NCBI RefSeq assembly: GCF_007827595.1
Contig: NZ_VISR01000016.1
Span: forward strand, 124,001-188,000
Direction of reading: 5' to 3'
Source of the DNA: Streptomyces sp. BK340
Lineage (GTDB): Bacteria; Actinomycetota; Actinomycetes; Streptomycetales; Streptomycetaceae
Length of the DNA stretch: 64,000 nucleotides
The translations under genes and the position numbers were made by a program. Below, piece after piece: positions 49,915-58,983 of the stretch; the stretch's first letter is position 1, and every line of letters begins with the position of its first letter. The notes below the pieces were generated by a model. That model made no database searches. It was not told the origin of the DNA and worked only from the letters and a program-made list of their open reading frames with translations.

Positions 49915-49926
49915 GACGAGTTCGTA

Positions 49927-52122
49927 TCAGTCGTCCTCGTCGCCTTCTCCGCCTTCTTGACCTGCGCAGATGGCCAGAACTTCGGTTCCGTAGCGCTGCA
50001 GCTTGCGGCTGAGGACGCCGGGGATGCGGGACAGTTCGGCCGGGCTGTCGGGCCGTGCCTCGGCGATGGCCATCAGGGTCCGGTCGGTGAAGACGCAGAA
50101 GTCGGGCTGGCCGCTGCTGCGGGCCTGGACGGAGCGCCAGGCGCGCAGTCGCTCGTAGAGGGCTTCGTCCATGTCGGAGGGGCAGTCCTCGCAGCGCATC
50201 AGTTTCATCTCGCCGGCGTCGGTGAGGGTGCGGCCGCAGACGCGGCAGCGGGCCGGGGTGCGTTGGGTGCGGCGGGGGACGGCCGGGACCTCGGTGAGGG
50301 TGCCGCGTTCGATGCCTCCGCCGGCTCCCGTGCCGGTGCGGCCGACGGTGGCGGTGGAGCCGGGGCGCAGGCCGTCGAGGAAGTGGCTGGGCCTTCGGTT
50401 GGGGCGGCCGCCGGGTGAGCGGGACAGGGACCAGGAGAGGTGGAGCCGTTCTCTGGCGCGGGTGACGCCGACATAGAGGAGGCGGCGCTCTTCTTCGATC
50501 TGTTCGTCCGTCTTGGCGTAGGTGATCGGCACCATGCCCTCGGCGATGCCGACCAGGAAGACGACGTCCCATTCCAGGCCCTTGGCCGCATGCAGGGAGG
50601 CCAGGGTGACGCCCTGGACGGTAGGGGCGTGCTGGGCGTTCGCCCGCTCGTCGAGTTCCGCCACGAAGTCGCCGAGGGTGGCCTTGGGGTGGGCGGCGGT
50701 GAAGTCGTGGGCGAGGTTGACGAGCGCGGCGAGTGATTCCCAGCGTTCTCTGGCGGCTCCGGAGCCGGCGGGGGGGTTGCTGGTCCAGCCTTCTCCGGAG
50801 AGGACGGCGCGTACCTGGGAGGGCAGGTCGACGGCGTCGTCGAGCAGGGAGTCGTTGCCGCCGAAGCGGGCGGCGCCGCGCAGGGCGACGCCTGCCTTGC
50901 GCACCTCGGGGCGGTCGAAGAATCGTTCGGCGCCGCGGAGCTGGTAGGGGACTCCGGCGTCGGCGAGGGCCTGTTCATAGGTCTCGGACTGGGAGTTGGT
51001 GCGGAAGAGGACGGCGATCTCGGCGGCGGGGATGCCGGCGTCGATGAGTTCGCGGATGCGGCGGGCGGCGCCTTCGGCCTCGGCGGGCTCGTCGGTGTAC
51101 TCGGTGTAGACGGGGTCGGGGCCCGGGGGGCGTTGGGAGACGAGTTCCAGCCGGTGGTCCGCGGCGCGGCCGCTGGCCTGGGTGAGCAGTCCGTTGGCGA
51201 GGTGGACGACCTGGGGAGTGGAGCGGTAGTCACGGACGAGCTTGACGACGGTGGCGCCGGGGTGGCGGACGCGGAAGTCGAGGAGGTGGTCGGGTGTTGC
51301 TCCCGTGAACGAGTAGATCGTCTGGCTGGCGTCGCCGACGACGCACAGGGTGTCGCGGTTGCCGAGCCAGAGTTCCAGGAGGCGCTGCTGGAGGGGGCTG
51401 ACGTCCTGGTACTCGTCGACGACGAAGTGCTGGTACTGGGTGCGGATCTGTTCGGCGATGTCGTGCCGGTCCTGGAGGATGGCGACGGTGAGCAGCAGGA
51501 CGTCTTCGAAGTCGATGACCGCGCGGTCGCGCTTGAGGTCCTCGTAGGCCGCGTAGAGGTGGGAGATCTCGGCGGGGTCGCGTGGGGTGTCGCGGCCTGC
51601 CTTTGCTGCCGCGTACGGATAGTCGGCAGGGACGGTCTGAGTGACCTTGCACCATTCGATCTCGGCGGTGGCGTCCCGCAGCTCGCCGCGGTCCAGGCGG
51701 AGCTTGCAGGCGGCGGCCGCGTCGGCGACGAGTTGGATCTTGCGGTCGACGAGCCGGGGCATGGAGCCGCCGATTGCTTTCGGCCAGAAGTACTGGAGCT
51801 GGCGCAGTGCGGCGGAGTGGAAGGTGCGGGCCTGGACGCCGTGGGCGCCGAGCTGGCGGAGGCGGCCGCGCATCTCGCCCGCGGCGCGGTTGGTGAAGGT
51901 GACGGCGAGCACGCTGGAGGGCTGGAGGATTCCGGCGCGGACTCCGTAGGCGATGCGGTGGGTGATCGCCCGGGTCTTGCCCGTGCCCGCTCCGGCCAGG
52001 ACGCACACCGGGCCGTGCAGGGCGGTGGCCACCTCGCGCTGCTCGGGGTCGAGCCCTTCGAGCACCGCGTCGGCCGAGTCCGGTGTCTGCGGGAAGAGGG
52101 TGGAGTGCGTTGCTGCTGTCAC
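49927..52122 (-). CDS. uvrD2: ATP-dependent DNA helicase UvrD2
   Basis: 731-residue superfamily 1A helicase, 3'-5' translocase. Walker A is GAGTGKT (44-50), with TFTNRAAGEM (Ia), VDEYQDVSP (II), GDASQTIYSF (III), and LHAAKGLEWDVVF and YVGVTRARERL (V, VI). The C-terminus has a tetracysteine motif (CRVCGR ... CEDC) and an HRDC-like domain (about 650-710), the defining layout of actinobacterial UvrD2. GTG 52122 gives MTAATHSTLFP; the longer frame overlaps the divergent mycoredoxin promoter. Next to wblC, as in Mycobacterium. Confidence 0.94.
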   Translation of the reverse strand: MTAATHSTLFPQTPDSADAVLEGLDPEQREVATALHGPVCVLAGAGTGKTRAITHRIAYGVRAGILQPSSVLAVTFTNRAAGEMRGRLRQLGAHGVQARTFHSAALRQLQYFWPKAIGGSMPRLVDRKIQLVADAAAACKLRLDRGELRDATAEIEWCKVTQTVPADYPYAAAKAGRDTPRDPAEISHLYAAYEDLKRDRAVIDFEDVLLLTVAILQDRHDIAEQIRTQYQHFVVDEYQDVSPLQQRLLELWLGNRDTLCVVGDASQTIYSFTGATPDHLLDFRVRHPGATVVKLVRDYRSTPQVVHLANGLLTQASGRAADHRLELVSQRPPGPDPVYTEYTDEPAEAEGAARRIRELIDAGIPAAEIAVLFRTNSQSETYEQALADAGVPYQLRGAERFFDRPEVRKAGVALRGAARFGGNDSLLDDAVDLPSQVRAVLSGEGWTSNPPAGSGAARERWESLAALVNLAHDFTAAHPKATLGDFVAELDERANAQHAPTVQGVTLASLHAAKGLEWDVVFLVGIAEGMVPITYAKTDEQIEEERRLLYVGVTRARERLHLSWSLSRSPGGRPNRRPSHFLDGLRPGSTATVGRTGTGAGGGIERGTLTEVPAVPRRTQRTPARCRVCGRTLTDAGEMKLMRCEDCPSDMDEALYERLRAWRSVQARSSGQPDFCVFTDRTLMAIAEARPDSPAELSRIPGVLSRKLQRYGTEVLAICAGQEGGEGDEDD

Positions 52123-52232
52123 ACGGCAATGCTGCCAGGTCGTCCGGGACTGCTGCGCCGGTTGTCCACAGGCGGGCCCTTGCGGTCGTACTAATGCGGC
52201 AGGTGTCACAGCCGGGCCGGATACCCCGGGCG

Positions 52233-52259
52233 GGAATGCGGTCCCCCGTCCTTTACGTT
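52233..52259 (+). promoter_or_regulatory. SigR-dependent promoter of the mycoredoxin gene
   Basis: GGAAT (52233-52237), a 19-nt spacer and GTT (52257-52259) match the SigR consensus. It lies 47 bp before the mycoredoxin ATG. This ties the gene to the SigR-RsrA system encoded 33 kb away in the same window. Confidence 0.85.
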
Positions 52260-52306
52260 GTGCTCCTGCACGACCTTCCCCGAGCTGCCTGAGGAGCGCG
52301 AGAGAT

Positions 52307-52549
52307 ATGCAGGGCACTGTGACGATGTACAGCACGACTTGGTGCGGCTACTGCCAGCGGCTGAAGAAGCAGCTGGACCGCGAGGGCATCGCCTACACCG
52401 AGATCAACATCGAGCAGGACCCGGCGTCCGCCGCTTTCGTGGAGAAGGCGAATGGCGGAAACCAGACGGTCCCGACCGTGCTCTTCGGTGACGGCTCCAC
52501 GCTGACGAACCCGTCGCTGGCGCAGGTGAAGCAGAAGCTCGCCGCGTAG
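52307..52549 (+). CDS. mrx1: Mycoredoxin (glutaredoxin-like) protein
   Basis: 80-residue thioredoxin-fold oxidoreductase. WCGYC (residues 12-16) is the active site and TVPTVLFGDGS the cis-Pro loop. Mycoredoxins reduce mixed disulfides with mycothiol, the actinomycete glutathione substitute. ATG 52307 follows GAGGAGCGCGAG. It has a SigR-type promoter upstream and a strong hairpin downstream. Confidence 0.93.
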   Translation: MQGTVTMYSTTWCGYCQRLKKQLDREGIAYTEINIEQDPASAAFVEKANGGNQTVPTVLFGDGSTLTNPSLAQVKQKLAA

Positions 52550-52571
52550 CAGGCCGCTCCGGGCCTGTGGG

Positions 52572-52613
52572 AAAGGCGGCTCCTGAGGCTGTGGTGCCTC
52601 CGGAGCCGCCTTT
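52572..52613. terminator. Bidirectional terminator
   Basis: A 12-bp stem (AAAGGCGGCTCC and its complement) extended by an inner GAGGC/GCCTC stem, between the convergent mycoredoxin and nudC genes. Confidence 0.85.
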
Positions 52614-52662
52614 CTGTGTCCAGTCCCACAGGAGGGTCCCGTAGGAGCGCGTGCCTGTGGTC

Positions 52663-53607
52663 TCAGATGAAGCTTCTCGTCGGCAGCGGCTTGCCGTACC
52701 ACATCTCGATCAGGCGGGCGGCGATGGAGATGCCGTACGGGGGCAGCACCTCTCCCGATTCGAAGGCCGCGTGGAGTTCCTCGCGGGAGAACCAGCGGGC
52801 CTCGTGGATCTCGTCGCCGTCGACGTCGATGTCGGTGGAGGTGGCGCGGGCCATGAAGCCGAGCATGAGGCTGGACGGGAAGGGCCAGGGCTGGCTGGCC
52901 ACGTACTCGACCTGGCCGACGGTGACGCCGACCTCCTCGAAGACCTCGCGGCGTACCGACTGCTCGATGGACTCGCCGGGCTCGACGAATCCGGCGAGCG
53001 TGGAGAAGCGGCCCTCGGGCCAGTGGACCTGGCGGCCGAGCAGGATCCGGTCCTCCTCGTCGGTGACGGCCATGATCACGGCGGGGTCGGTGCGCGGGTA
53101 GTGCTCGGCGCCGCAGGCCTGGCAGCGGCGGATGTGGCCGGCCGCGGCGATGACCGTGCGCTCGCCGCAGCGGGAGCAGAAGCGGTGGGTGCGCTGCCAG
53201 TTCTCCAGGCCGACCGCGTGCACCATGAGGCCTGTGTCCCGCGGTGAGAGCAGGAGTCCGGCCTCGCGCAGGCCCGCCGGGCGGGCGGACTGGTCGATGC
53301 GGCCGGGCAGCGCGTCCTTCTGGAGGGCGAAGTAGCTGACGCCGTCCTCGTCGATGCCGAGGAAGTAGCGGTGGGCCTCGGTGAGGGGTGCCTCGAAGGA
53401 GGGGGTCATGACGAGTTCGGTCCGGCCGTCGGGCGTCTCGTCGATGAGTACCTGGCCGCCGGAGACCACGAAGCAGCGGGTGGTGGGGTGGCTCCATGCC
53501 GCTGCGAGCCAGGCCTCGTCGAGCCGGTGGTGGGCGGCGCGGTCGATGCCGCTCGGGGCGGTCAGCGAGATGGGTCGGTCGGCGATGTGGTCGGTCCAGG
53601 TGGTCAC
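52663..53607 (-). CDS. nudC: NADH pyrophosphatase NudC
   Basis: 314-residue Nudix hydrolase that splits NAD(H) and can remove NAD caps from RNA. The zinc ribbon CSRCGERT ... CQACGAEHYPRTDP, the Nudix box (GFVEPGESIEQSVRREVFEE then VGV) and the NudC-specific SQPWPFPSSLM are all present. The N-terminal 140 residues are the usual less conserved domain. GTG 53607 follows GGAAGCACCT. Confidence 0.94.
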   Translation of the reverse strand: MTTWTDHIADRPISLTAPSGIDRAAHHRLDEAWLAAAWSHPTTRCFVVSGGQVLIDETPDGRTELVMTPSFEAPLTEAHRYFLGIDEDGVSYFALQKDALPGRIDQSARPAGLREAGLLLSPRDTGLMVHAVGLENWQRTHRFCSRCGERTVIAAAGHIRRCQACGAEHYPRTDPAVIMAVTDEEDRILLGRQVHWPEGRFSTLAGFVEPGESIEQSVRREVFEEVGVTVGQVEYVASQPWPFPSSLMLGFMARATSTDIDVDGDEIHEARWFSREELHAAFESGEVLPPYGISIAARLIEMWYGKPLPTRSFI

Positions 53608-53762
53608 AGGTGCTTCCAACTCCCCCAGTGGAAAGGTTCGCTTCGGCGGGCGGTTCGGGTGGGCACGGGCCGGGAGGGCACCGGGGCGGGTTCGGGTGGG
53701 GTGTGCGGGCGGTCCTTCCAGTGTGCCCCGCACGCGATGCCGTCCCGTACGGCGCCTGTCCG

Positions 53763-55166
53763 TCAGGGTTCGTGACGCCAGTTCTCGGCGAGGTCGCCCC
53801 ACAGGTAGGCGCTGGTTTCGACGCCCTTGAGGAGGAGGTCGAGTTCGACCTTCTCGTTGGGGGCGTGCCAGCCGTCGGAGGGGACGGAGATGCCCAGGAA
53901 GAGGACGGGAGCGCCGAGGACCTCCTGGAGGTCGGCGGCGGGTCCGGAGCCGCCCTCGCGGGTGTAGCGGACCGGGCTCTGGAAGGCACGGCCCATGGCG
54001 CGGACCACGGACTGCAGCGCGGGGTGGTCGAGCGGGGTCAGGCACGGGCGCGTGGCGGGGCCGAAGCTGATCTCGAGCCTGATCCCGGCGGGTATCTGCT
54101 CGGGGGCCCAGGCGCGGACCGCCTTCTCGATGTGGTCGGGGTCCTGGCCGGCGACCAGGCGGAAGGACAGCTTCACCATGGCCGAGGAAGGGATGATCGT
54201 CTTGCTGCCGGGGCCTTGGTAGCCGCCGCCGATGCCGTTGACCTCGACGGTCGGGCGGGCCCAGATGCGCTCCAGGGTGGTGTGTCCGGCCTCGCCGTGG
54301 GTGGCGTGCGACCTGGCGGTGCGCAGCCACTGCTGCTCGTCGAACGGCAGCTCGGCGAACAGCTCGCGTTCGCGGTCGGTCAGCTCGGCTGTGCCGTCGT
54401 AGAAGCCGGGGACGGCCACGCGTGCGTGCTCGTCGTGCAGGGCGGCCACCAGGCGGGCGGCGGCGGTGGCCGGGTTGGGGACGGCGCCGCCGAAGGAACC
54501 GGAGTGGATGTCCTGGTCGGGGCCGTACAGCCGGATCTCGCACTCGGCGAGGCCGCGCATGCCGGTGCAGACGGTCGGGGTGTCCTCGGACCACATGCCG
54601 GTGTCGGAGACGATCACGGCGTCGGCGGTGAGCCGGTCGGCGCGTTCTTCGACGAGGGCCCGGAAGTGCTCGGAGCCGGACTCCTCCTCGCCCTCGATCA
54701 GCAGCTTCAGGTTGACCGCGGGGGCGGTGCGGCCGGTGGCGGCGAGGTGGGCGCGGACGCCGAGTGTGTGGAAGAACACCTGGCCCTTGTCGTCGGCCGC
54801 CCCGCGCGCGTAGAGGCGGTTGTCCCGGATGACGGGCTCGAAGGGCTCGCTGTCCCAGCCGTCCTCGCGGGCGGCGGGCTGGACGTCGTGGTGGCCGTAG
54901 ACGAGGACGGTGGGCGCCTGCGGGTCGCCCGAGGGCCATTCGGCGAAGACGGCCGGGGCGCCGGGGGTCGGCCAGACCTCCGCGGTCGGGAAGCCGGTCT
55001 CCTCGAGCTTGGCGGCGAGCCATTCGGCGCTGTCCCGTACGTCGAGCGCGTGGTCGGGCTGGGCCGACACGGAGGGGATGCGCAGCCATGCCGCGAGGTC
55101 GTCGAGGAAGGCGGTGCGCTGCTGCTCGATGTACGTACGGACGGCGCTGTCCGGGGTCTGGCTCAT
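53763..55166 (-). CDS. M20-family dipeptidase
   Basis: 467-residue zinc peptidase of the M20 (PepV/carnosinase-like) family. LVYGHHDVQP, GAADDKGQVFFH, EGEEESGSEHF and SDTG supply the metal ligands and catalytic Glu; the lid domain lies between (about 195-330). ATG 55166 (MSQTPDSAVRTYI) is preferred because 17 upstream in-frame residues are low-complexity. Precise peptide specificity unknown. Confidence 0.9.
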   Translation of the reverse strand: MSQTPDSAVRTYIEQQRTAFLDDLAAWLRIPSVSAQPDHALDVRDSAEWLAAKLEETGFPTAEVWPTPGAPAVFAEWPSGDPQAPTVLVYGHHDVQPAAREDGWDSEPFEPVIRDNRLYARGAADDKGQVFFHTLGVRAHLAATGRTAPAVNLKLLIEGEEESGSEHFRALVEERADRLTADAVIVSDTGMWSEDTPTVCTGMRGLAECEIRLYGPDQDIHSGSFGGAVPNPATAAARLVAALHDEHARVAVPGFYDGTAELTDRERELFAELPFDEQQWLRTARSHATHGEAGHTTLERIWARPTVEVNGIGGGYQGPGSKTIIPSSAMVKLSFRLVAGQDPDHIEKAVRAWAPEQIPAGIRLEISFGPATRPCLTPLDHPALQSVVRAMGRAFQSPVRYTREGGSGPAADLQEVLGAPVLFLGISVPSDGWHAPNEKVELDLLLKGVETSAYLWGDLAENWRHEP

Positions 55167-55247
55167 GCTCACGAGCCTATCGGCCCGCACCGGCATCCTC
55201 GGGGGGCTGTTCGTCACACTGGGGATCCCTTGCGTGGCTCTTGCGTG

Positions 55248-58200
55248 TCACTCGGCCGGGTCACCGGTGAGCAGTCGTTCCAGGGCGGCCCGGCCGGGCA
55301 GGTTCGCGGGGCGTACGACCTCGCCGCTGCGCACGTACAGGAAGGCGGCCGTGACCGACTCGGGCGGCACGCCCTGCTGCTCGGCCCAGGCCAGCCGGTA
55401 GACGGCGAGCTGGAGGGGGTCGGCGCTGCGGGTGCGGCTGGTCTTCCAGTCGACGATCTCGTAGGTCGCCGTGTCGCCGCCGCCGGTGCGGTAGACGGCG
55501 TCGATGCGGCCGCGTACGACGCGGCCGGCGAGGGTGAGCTGGAAGGGTGCCTCGATCCGGTACGGGGTGCGCTGGGCGTACTCGGTGCGCTCGAAGGCGT
55601 CCTTGAGGGCTTCGAGGTCGCGTTCGTCGGCGATCTCGGCCTCGCTGCCGGGCAGCTCGTCCGGCTCCAGCATGGGCAGTGTCAGTTCCTCGAAGCGTGC
55701 TTCGACCCAGGCGTGGAAGCGGGTGCCCCGGCGCGCGGCGGGTTGCGGGGGGCGTGGCATGGGGCGTGCGAGTTCCTGTGCGAGCCCGTCCGGGTCCTCC
55801 GCGAGGAGCAGCAGCTGGGTTGCGGTCAGCGTGGCCGGCAGGGGGACGTCCGTGACGGCCTGCCGGGCGCGCAGCAGCTCGCCGGTGAGTGCATCGAGGT
55901 CGCGGTCCCAGGAGGCGATGGCGCGGGCTTCCTCGGGGGTGAGGGGCGCGGGGTGCCCGGGCTCGGTGGCGGGGGTGCGTTCGGGGGCGCGTTCGCGGGG
56001 CCGGGTGGGTTCGGCCGGGGCGGTCGCCTGGTGGGGGACGGTCGGCCGCTCGCCGGTCCAGGAGCCCGGGTCGGCGGGTTCCTCCGGGGGCGTGCCGCCC
56101 TCGTCGTACGGCGTCTCCCCGGCGAAGGGGTCCTCGTCGTACGGGCTCGCTTCGCCGTACGGGTCCTCGCCGTACGGGTCCTCGCCGTACGGGTCCTCGT
56201 CGTACGGGACCGCTTCGCCGTAGGGGACCGCTTCGCCGTACGAGTCCTCGTCGTCCGCCGGGGCGGGCCAGCCGGGGTCTTCTTCGTCCGGCGGTGCGGG
56301 CCAGTTGGGGTCGTCGAAGGCGGCGGGGTCGTGGGCGGCGGGCGGGTGGCCGTCCTGCCGGGCGGCCAGGGTGTCCAGGTGGGTGAGGACGGTTTCGGCG
56401 GCCGCGCGGCGGCGGGCCAGGGCCGCGTCGTCCAGGGGCAGGGGCCACACCGTGTCGGCGGTGGCCGTGTGCAGGGCCGGGTTCTCCTCGTCCTCGGCGG
56501 GCTCGTCGGCCCATGCCTCGATCTCGCCGTACCCGGCGGCGCAGTGGTCGTGGAGGGCCCGGAGGAAGTCGGAGGGGCCGCGCGGCTTCTTCTGGCTGGG
56601 ACCCCACCAGTGGCCGGAGCCGAGGAGGAGGGAACGGGGGCGGGTGAGGGTGACGTAGCCGAGGCGCAGTTCCTCGGTGTGCTGGTGGTCCTTCATTGCC
56701 TCGTGGAACGCCTTCATGCCCCGGGAGTCCCAGGAGTCGACGTCGGGCAGGGTGTCGGCGTCGCCGCGCAGGGCGTGCGGCAGCACCTTGGCCTGCGCGG
56801 TCCACTTCTCGCGGCCCTGGGCGCTGGGGAAGGTGCCGTGCACCAGTCCGGGGACGGCGACGACGTCCCACTCCAGGCCCTTGGACTTGTGCGCGGTGAG
56901 CACCTTCACGGTGTTCTCACCGCCGGGCAGGGCGTTGTCCAGGCCCTTCTCGTACTGGGCGGCGGTGCGCAGGAAACCGAGGAAGGCGAGCAGGGTGGCC
57001 TCGCCGTCGCCGGCCGCGAAGGAGGCCGCGACGTCCAGGAAGTTGGACAGGGTCTCGCGACGGCGGGCGGCGAGCGCGTGCGGGGACGCCGACAGCTCCA
57101 CCTCCAGGCCGGTGACGGCGAGGACGCGGTGCAGGACGTCCATCAGCGGGTCGGACAGGGAACGGCGCAGGTCGCGCAGTTCGGCGGCGAGGCGGGCGAA
57201 GCGCACGCGCGCGTCCGGGGAGAACGGCAGCCCGTCGTCGTCCCCGGCACGCTCGTCGGGGGGTCCCTCCAGGAAGGTGTCCAGGGCGTCGGCGAGCGAT
57301 ATCACCTCGGACGGGTCGACGCCTTCGACGGCCTCGGCGAGCCTGCGGTCGGGGTCGTCGGCGTCGTCCACGCGCGCGTGGGCGACCAGCAGGCGGGCGC
57401 GGCGGCCGAGGAGGGCGAGGTCGCGGGGGCCGATGCGCCAGCGCGGGCCGGTCAGCAGTCGGACCAGGGAGGCGTTGGCCCCGGGGTCCTGGAGGACTTC
57501 GCAGACGGCGACGAGGTCCGCGATCTCGGGCAGGTGCAGCAGGCCGGAGAGGCCGACGACCTCCACGGGGATGTCACGGGCGACGAGGGCGCCCTGGATC
57601 TCGGCGAAGTCGGTGGCCGTGCGGCACAGTACGGCGATCTCGCCGGGAGCCTTGTCGGTGCGCACGAGGTGGGCGATGGAGTCGGCGATCCAGTCGATCT
57701 CCTCCGCGTGGGTGGGCAGCAGGGCGCAGCGGACCGTGCCGTCGTGTTCGGCGCCGGGGGCCGGGCGGAGGGCCTCCACGCCCGCGTGCATGGCACGCAG
57801 CGGCTCGGCGAGGCCGTTGGCGAGGTCGAGGAGGCGGCCGCCGCTGCGGCGGTTCTCGCTGAGCGCCTGACGGGTGGCGGGGCTGCCGTCGGCGTGGGCG
57901 AAGTGCTCGGGGAAGTCGTCCAGGTTGGCCACGGAGGCGCCGCGCCAGCCGTAGATGGCCTGGCAGGGGTCGCCGACGGCGGTCACCGGGTGGCCCGTGC
58001 CGCCGCCGAACAGGCCCGACAGCAGGACGCGCTGGGCCACGGAGGTGTCCTGGTACTCGTCCAGGAGCACCACCCGGAACTCCTCGCGCAGCAGCCGGCC
58101 CGCCTCGGGGATGCCGGCGAGGCGGGCGGACAGTGCGATCTGGTCGCCGAAGTCGAGCAGGTCGCGTTCGCGCTTGGCGGCCCGGTAGCGCACGACGAGG

Positions 58201-58868
58201 TCGGCGAGCTCCCGGCGGGCGGCCGCGGTGTCGGGGACCTTGCGCAGGTCGGCGTTGGTGAGCTTGGCGCCCTCCAGGGTGCGCAGCAGGCCGGCGTCCC
58301 AGGCACGCAGTTCGTCGGGCGCCACGAGGTGTTCGGCCAGCTCGGAGTCGAGGGTGAGCAGGTCGCTGACGAGGTCGGCGAAGGAGCGGGTCAGCGCCGG
58401 GTAGGGGCCGGGGGCCTCGTGCAGCACGCGCGCGGCGAGCTGGTAGCGGGTGGCGTCGGCCAGCAGCCGGGAGGTCGGCTCGAGGCCGATGCGCAGGCCG
58501 TGGTCGGTCAGCAGACGGCCGGCGAAGGCGTGGTACGTCGAGATGACCGGCTCGCCGGGCGGATTGTCCGGGTCGATGACGTCGGGGTCCGTGACGCCGG
58601 CCTTGATCAGTGCCTTGCGGACGCGTTCGGCGAGCTCGCCGGCGGCCTTGTTGGTGAAGGTCAGGCCGAGGACCTGTTCGGGGGCGACCTGGCCGGTGCC
58701 GACCAGCCAGACCACGCGGGCCGCCATCACGGTGGTCTTGCCCGAGCCGGCTCCGGCCACGATCACCTGCGGTGCGGGCGGCGCGGTGATGCAGGCCGTC
58801 TGCTCCGGGGTGAACGGGATGCCGAGGAGCTCCTTGAGCTGCTCGGGGTCGGTGATACGGGCGGGCAT
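55248..58868 (-). CDS. adnB: AdnB-like helicase-nuclease subunit
   Basis: 1,206 residues. An N-terminal SF1A helicase (GAGSGKT at 39-45, LTFTNKAAGEL, LLDEYQDTS, GDPCQAIYGWRGAS, TAHKSKGLEWDVV) and a C-terminal RecB-type nuclease (RGTRFHAWVEARF; RGRIDAVYRTGGG; YEIVDWKTS with the Asp and Lys of the active site). AdnA-AdnB does double-strand-break end resection in mycobacteria, replacing RecBCD. A low-complexity insert of DPYGE/AVPYGE repeats lies at about residues 870-930, between helicase and nuclease. It follows the AdnA-like gene by 115 bp. Subunit assignment A/B is from order and sequence memory. Confidence 0.88.
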   Translation of the reverse strand: MPARITDPEQLKELLGIPFTPEQTACITAPPAPQVIVAGAGSGKTTVMAARVVWLVGTGQVAPEQVLGLTFTNKAAGELAERVRKALIKAGVTDPDVIDPDNPPGEPVISTYHAFAGRLLTDHGLRIGLEPTSRLLADATRYQLAARVLHEAPGPYPALTRSFADLVSDLLTLDSELAEHLVAPDELRAWDAGLLRTLEGAKLTNADLRKVPDTAAARRELADLVVRYRAAKRERDLLDFGDQIALSARLAGIPEAGRLLREEFRVVLLDEYQDTSVAQRVLLSGLFGGGTGHPVTAVGDPCQAIYGWRGASVANLDDFPEHFAHADGSPATRQALSENRRSGGRLLDLANGLAEPLRAMHAGVEALRPAPGAEHDGTVRCALLPTHAEEIDWIADSIAHLVRTDKAPGEIAVLCRTATDFAEIQGALVARDIPVEVVGLSGLLHLPEIADLVAVCEVLQDPGANASLVRLLTGPRWRIGPRDLALLGRRARLLVAHARVDDADDPDRRLAEAVEGVDPSEVISLADALDTFLEGPPDERAGDDDGLPFSPDARVRFARLAAELRDLRRSLSDPLMDVLHRVLAVTGLEVELSASPHALAARRRETLSNFLDVAASFAAGDGEATLLAFLGFLRTAAQYEKGLDNALPGGENTVKVLTAHKSKGLEWDVVAVPGLVHGTFPSAQGREKWTAQAKVLPHALRGDADTLPDVDSWDSRGMKAFHEAMKDHQHTEELRLGYVTLTRPRSLLLGSGHWWGPSQKKPRGPSDFLRALHDHCAAGYGEIEAWADEPAEDEENPALHTATADTVWPLPLDDAALARRRAAAETVLTHLDTLAARQDGHPPAAHDPAAFDDPNWPAPPDEEDPGWPAPADDEDSYGEAVPYGEAVPYDEDPYGEDPYGEDPYGEASPYDEDPFAGETPYDEGGTPPEEPADPGSWTGERPTVPHQATAPAEPTRPRERAPERTPATEPGHPAPLTPEEARAIASWDRDLDALTGELLRARQAVTDVPLPATLTATQLLLLAEDPDGLAQELARPMPRPPQPAARRGTRFHAWVEARFEELTLPMLEPDELPGSEAEIADERDLEALKDAFERTEYAQRTPYRIEAPFQLTLAGRVVRGRIDAVYRTGGGDTATYEIVDWKTSRTRSADPLQLAVYRLAWAEQQGVPPESVTAAFLYVRSGEVVRPANLPGRAALERLLTGDPAE
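56155..56240. repeat. 15-bp in-frame tandem repeats in adnB
   Basis: Several copies of CCGTACGGGTCCTCG and close variants are arranged head to tail. On the coding (minus) strand each 15-bp unit encodes five residues such as EDPYG. Because the unit is a multiple of three, copy-number changes would keep the frame. Confidence 0.85.
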
Positions 58869-58983
58869 GTCGTCAGAGGCTAGCGGCGGGCACTGACATC
58901 CGAGGACAGATCGGCCACCCCGGGGGGAAGAAACGCAGGTCAGCGCCTGTGGTGCCGTACGTCACCCTCGCCCCTGGCACAGG

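Noticed and set aside
53496..58883. 1,795-codon open frame on the plus strand
   Set aside because: It is antisense to nudC, the dipeptidase and adnB, which have clear domains. Gly/Arg/Val-rich composition is typical of GC-rich antisense frames.
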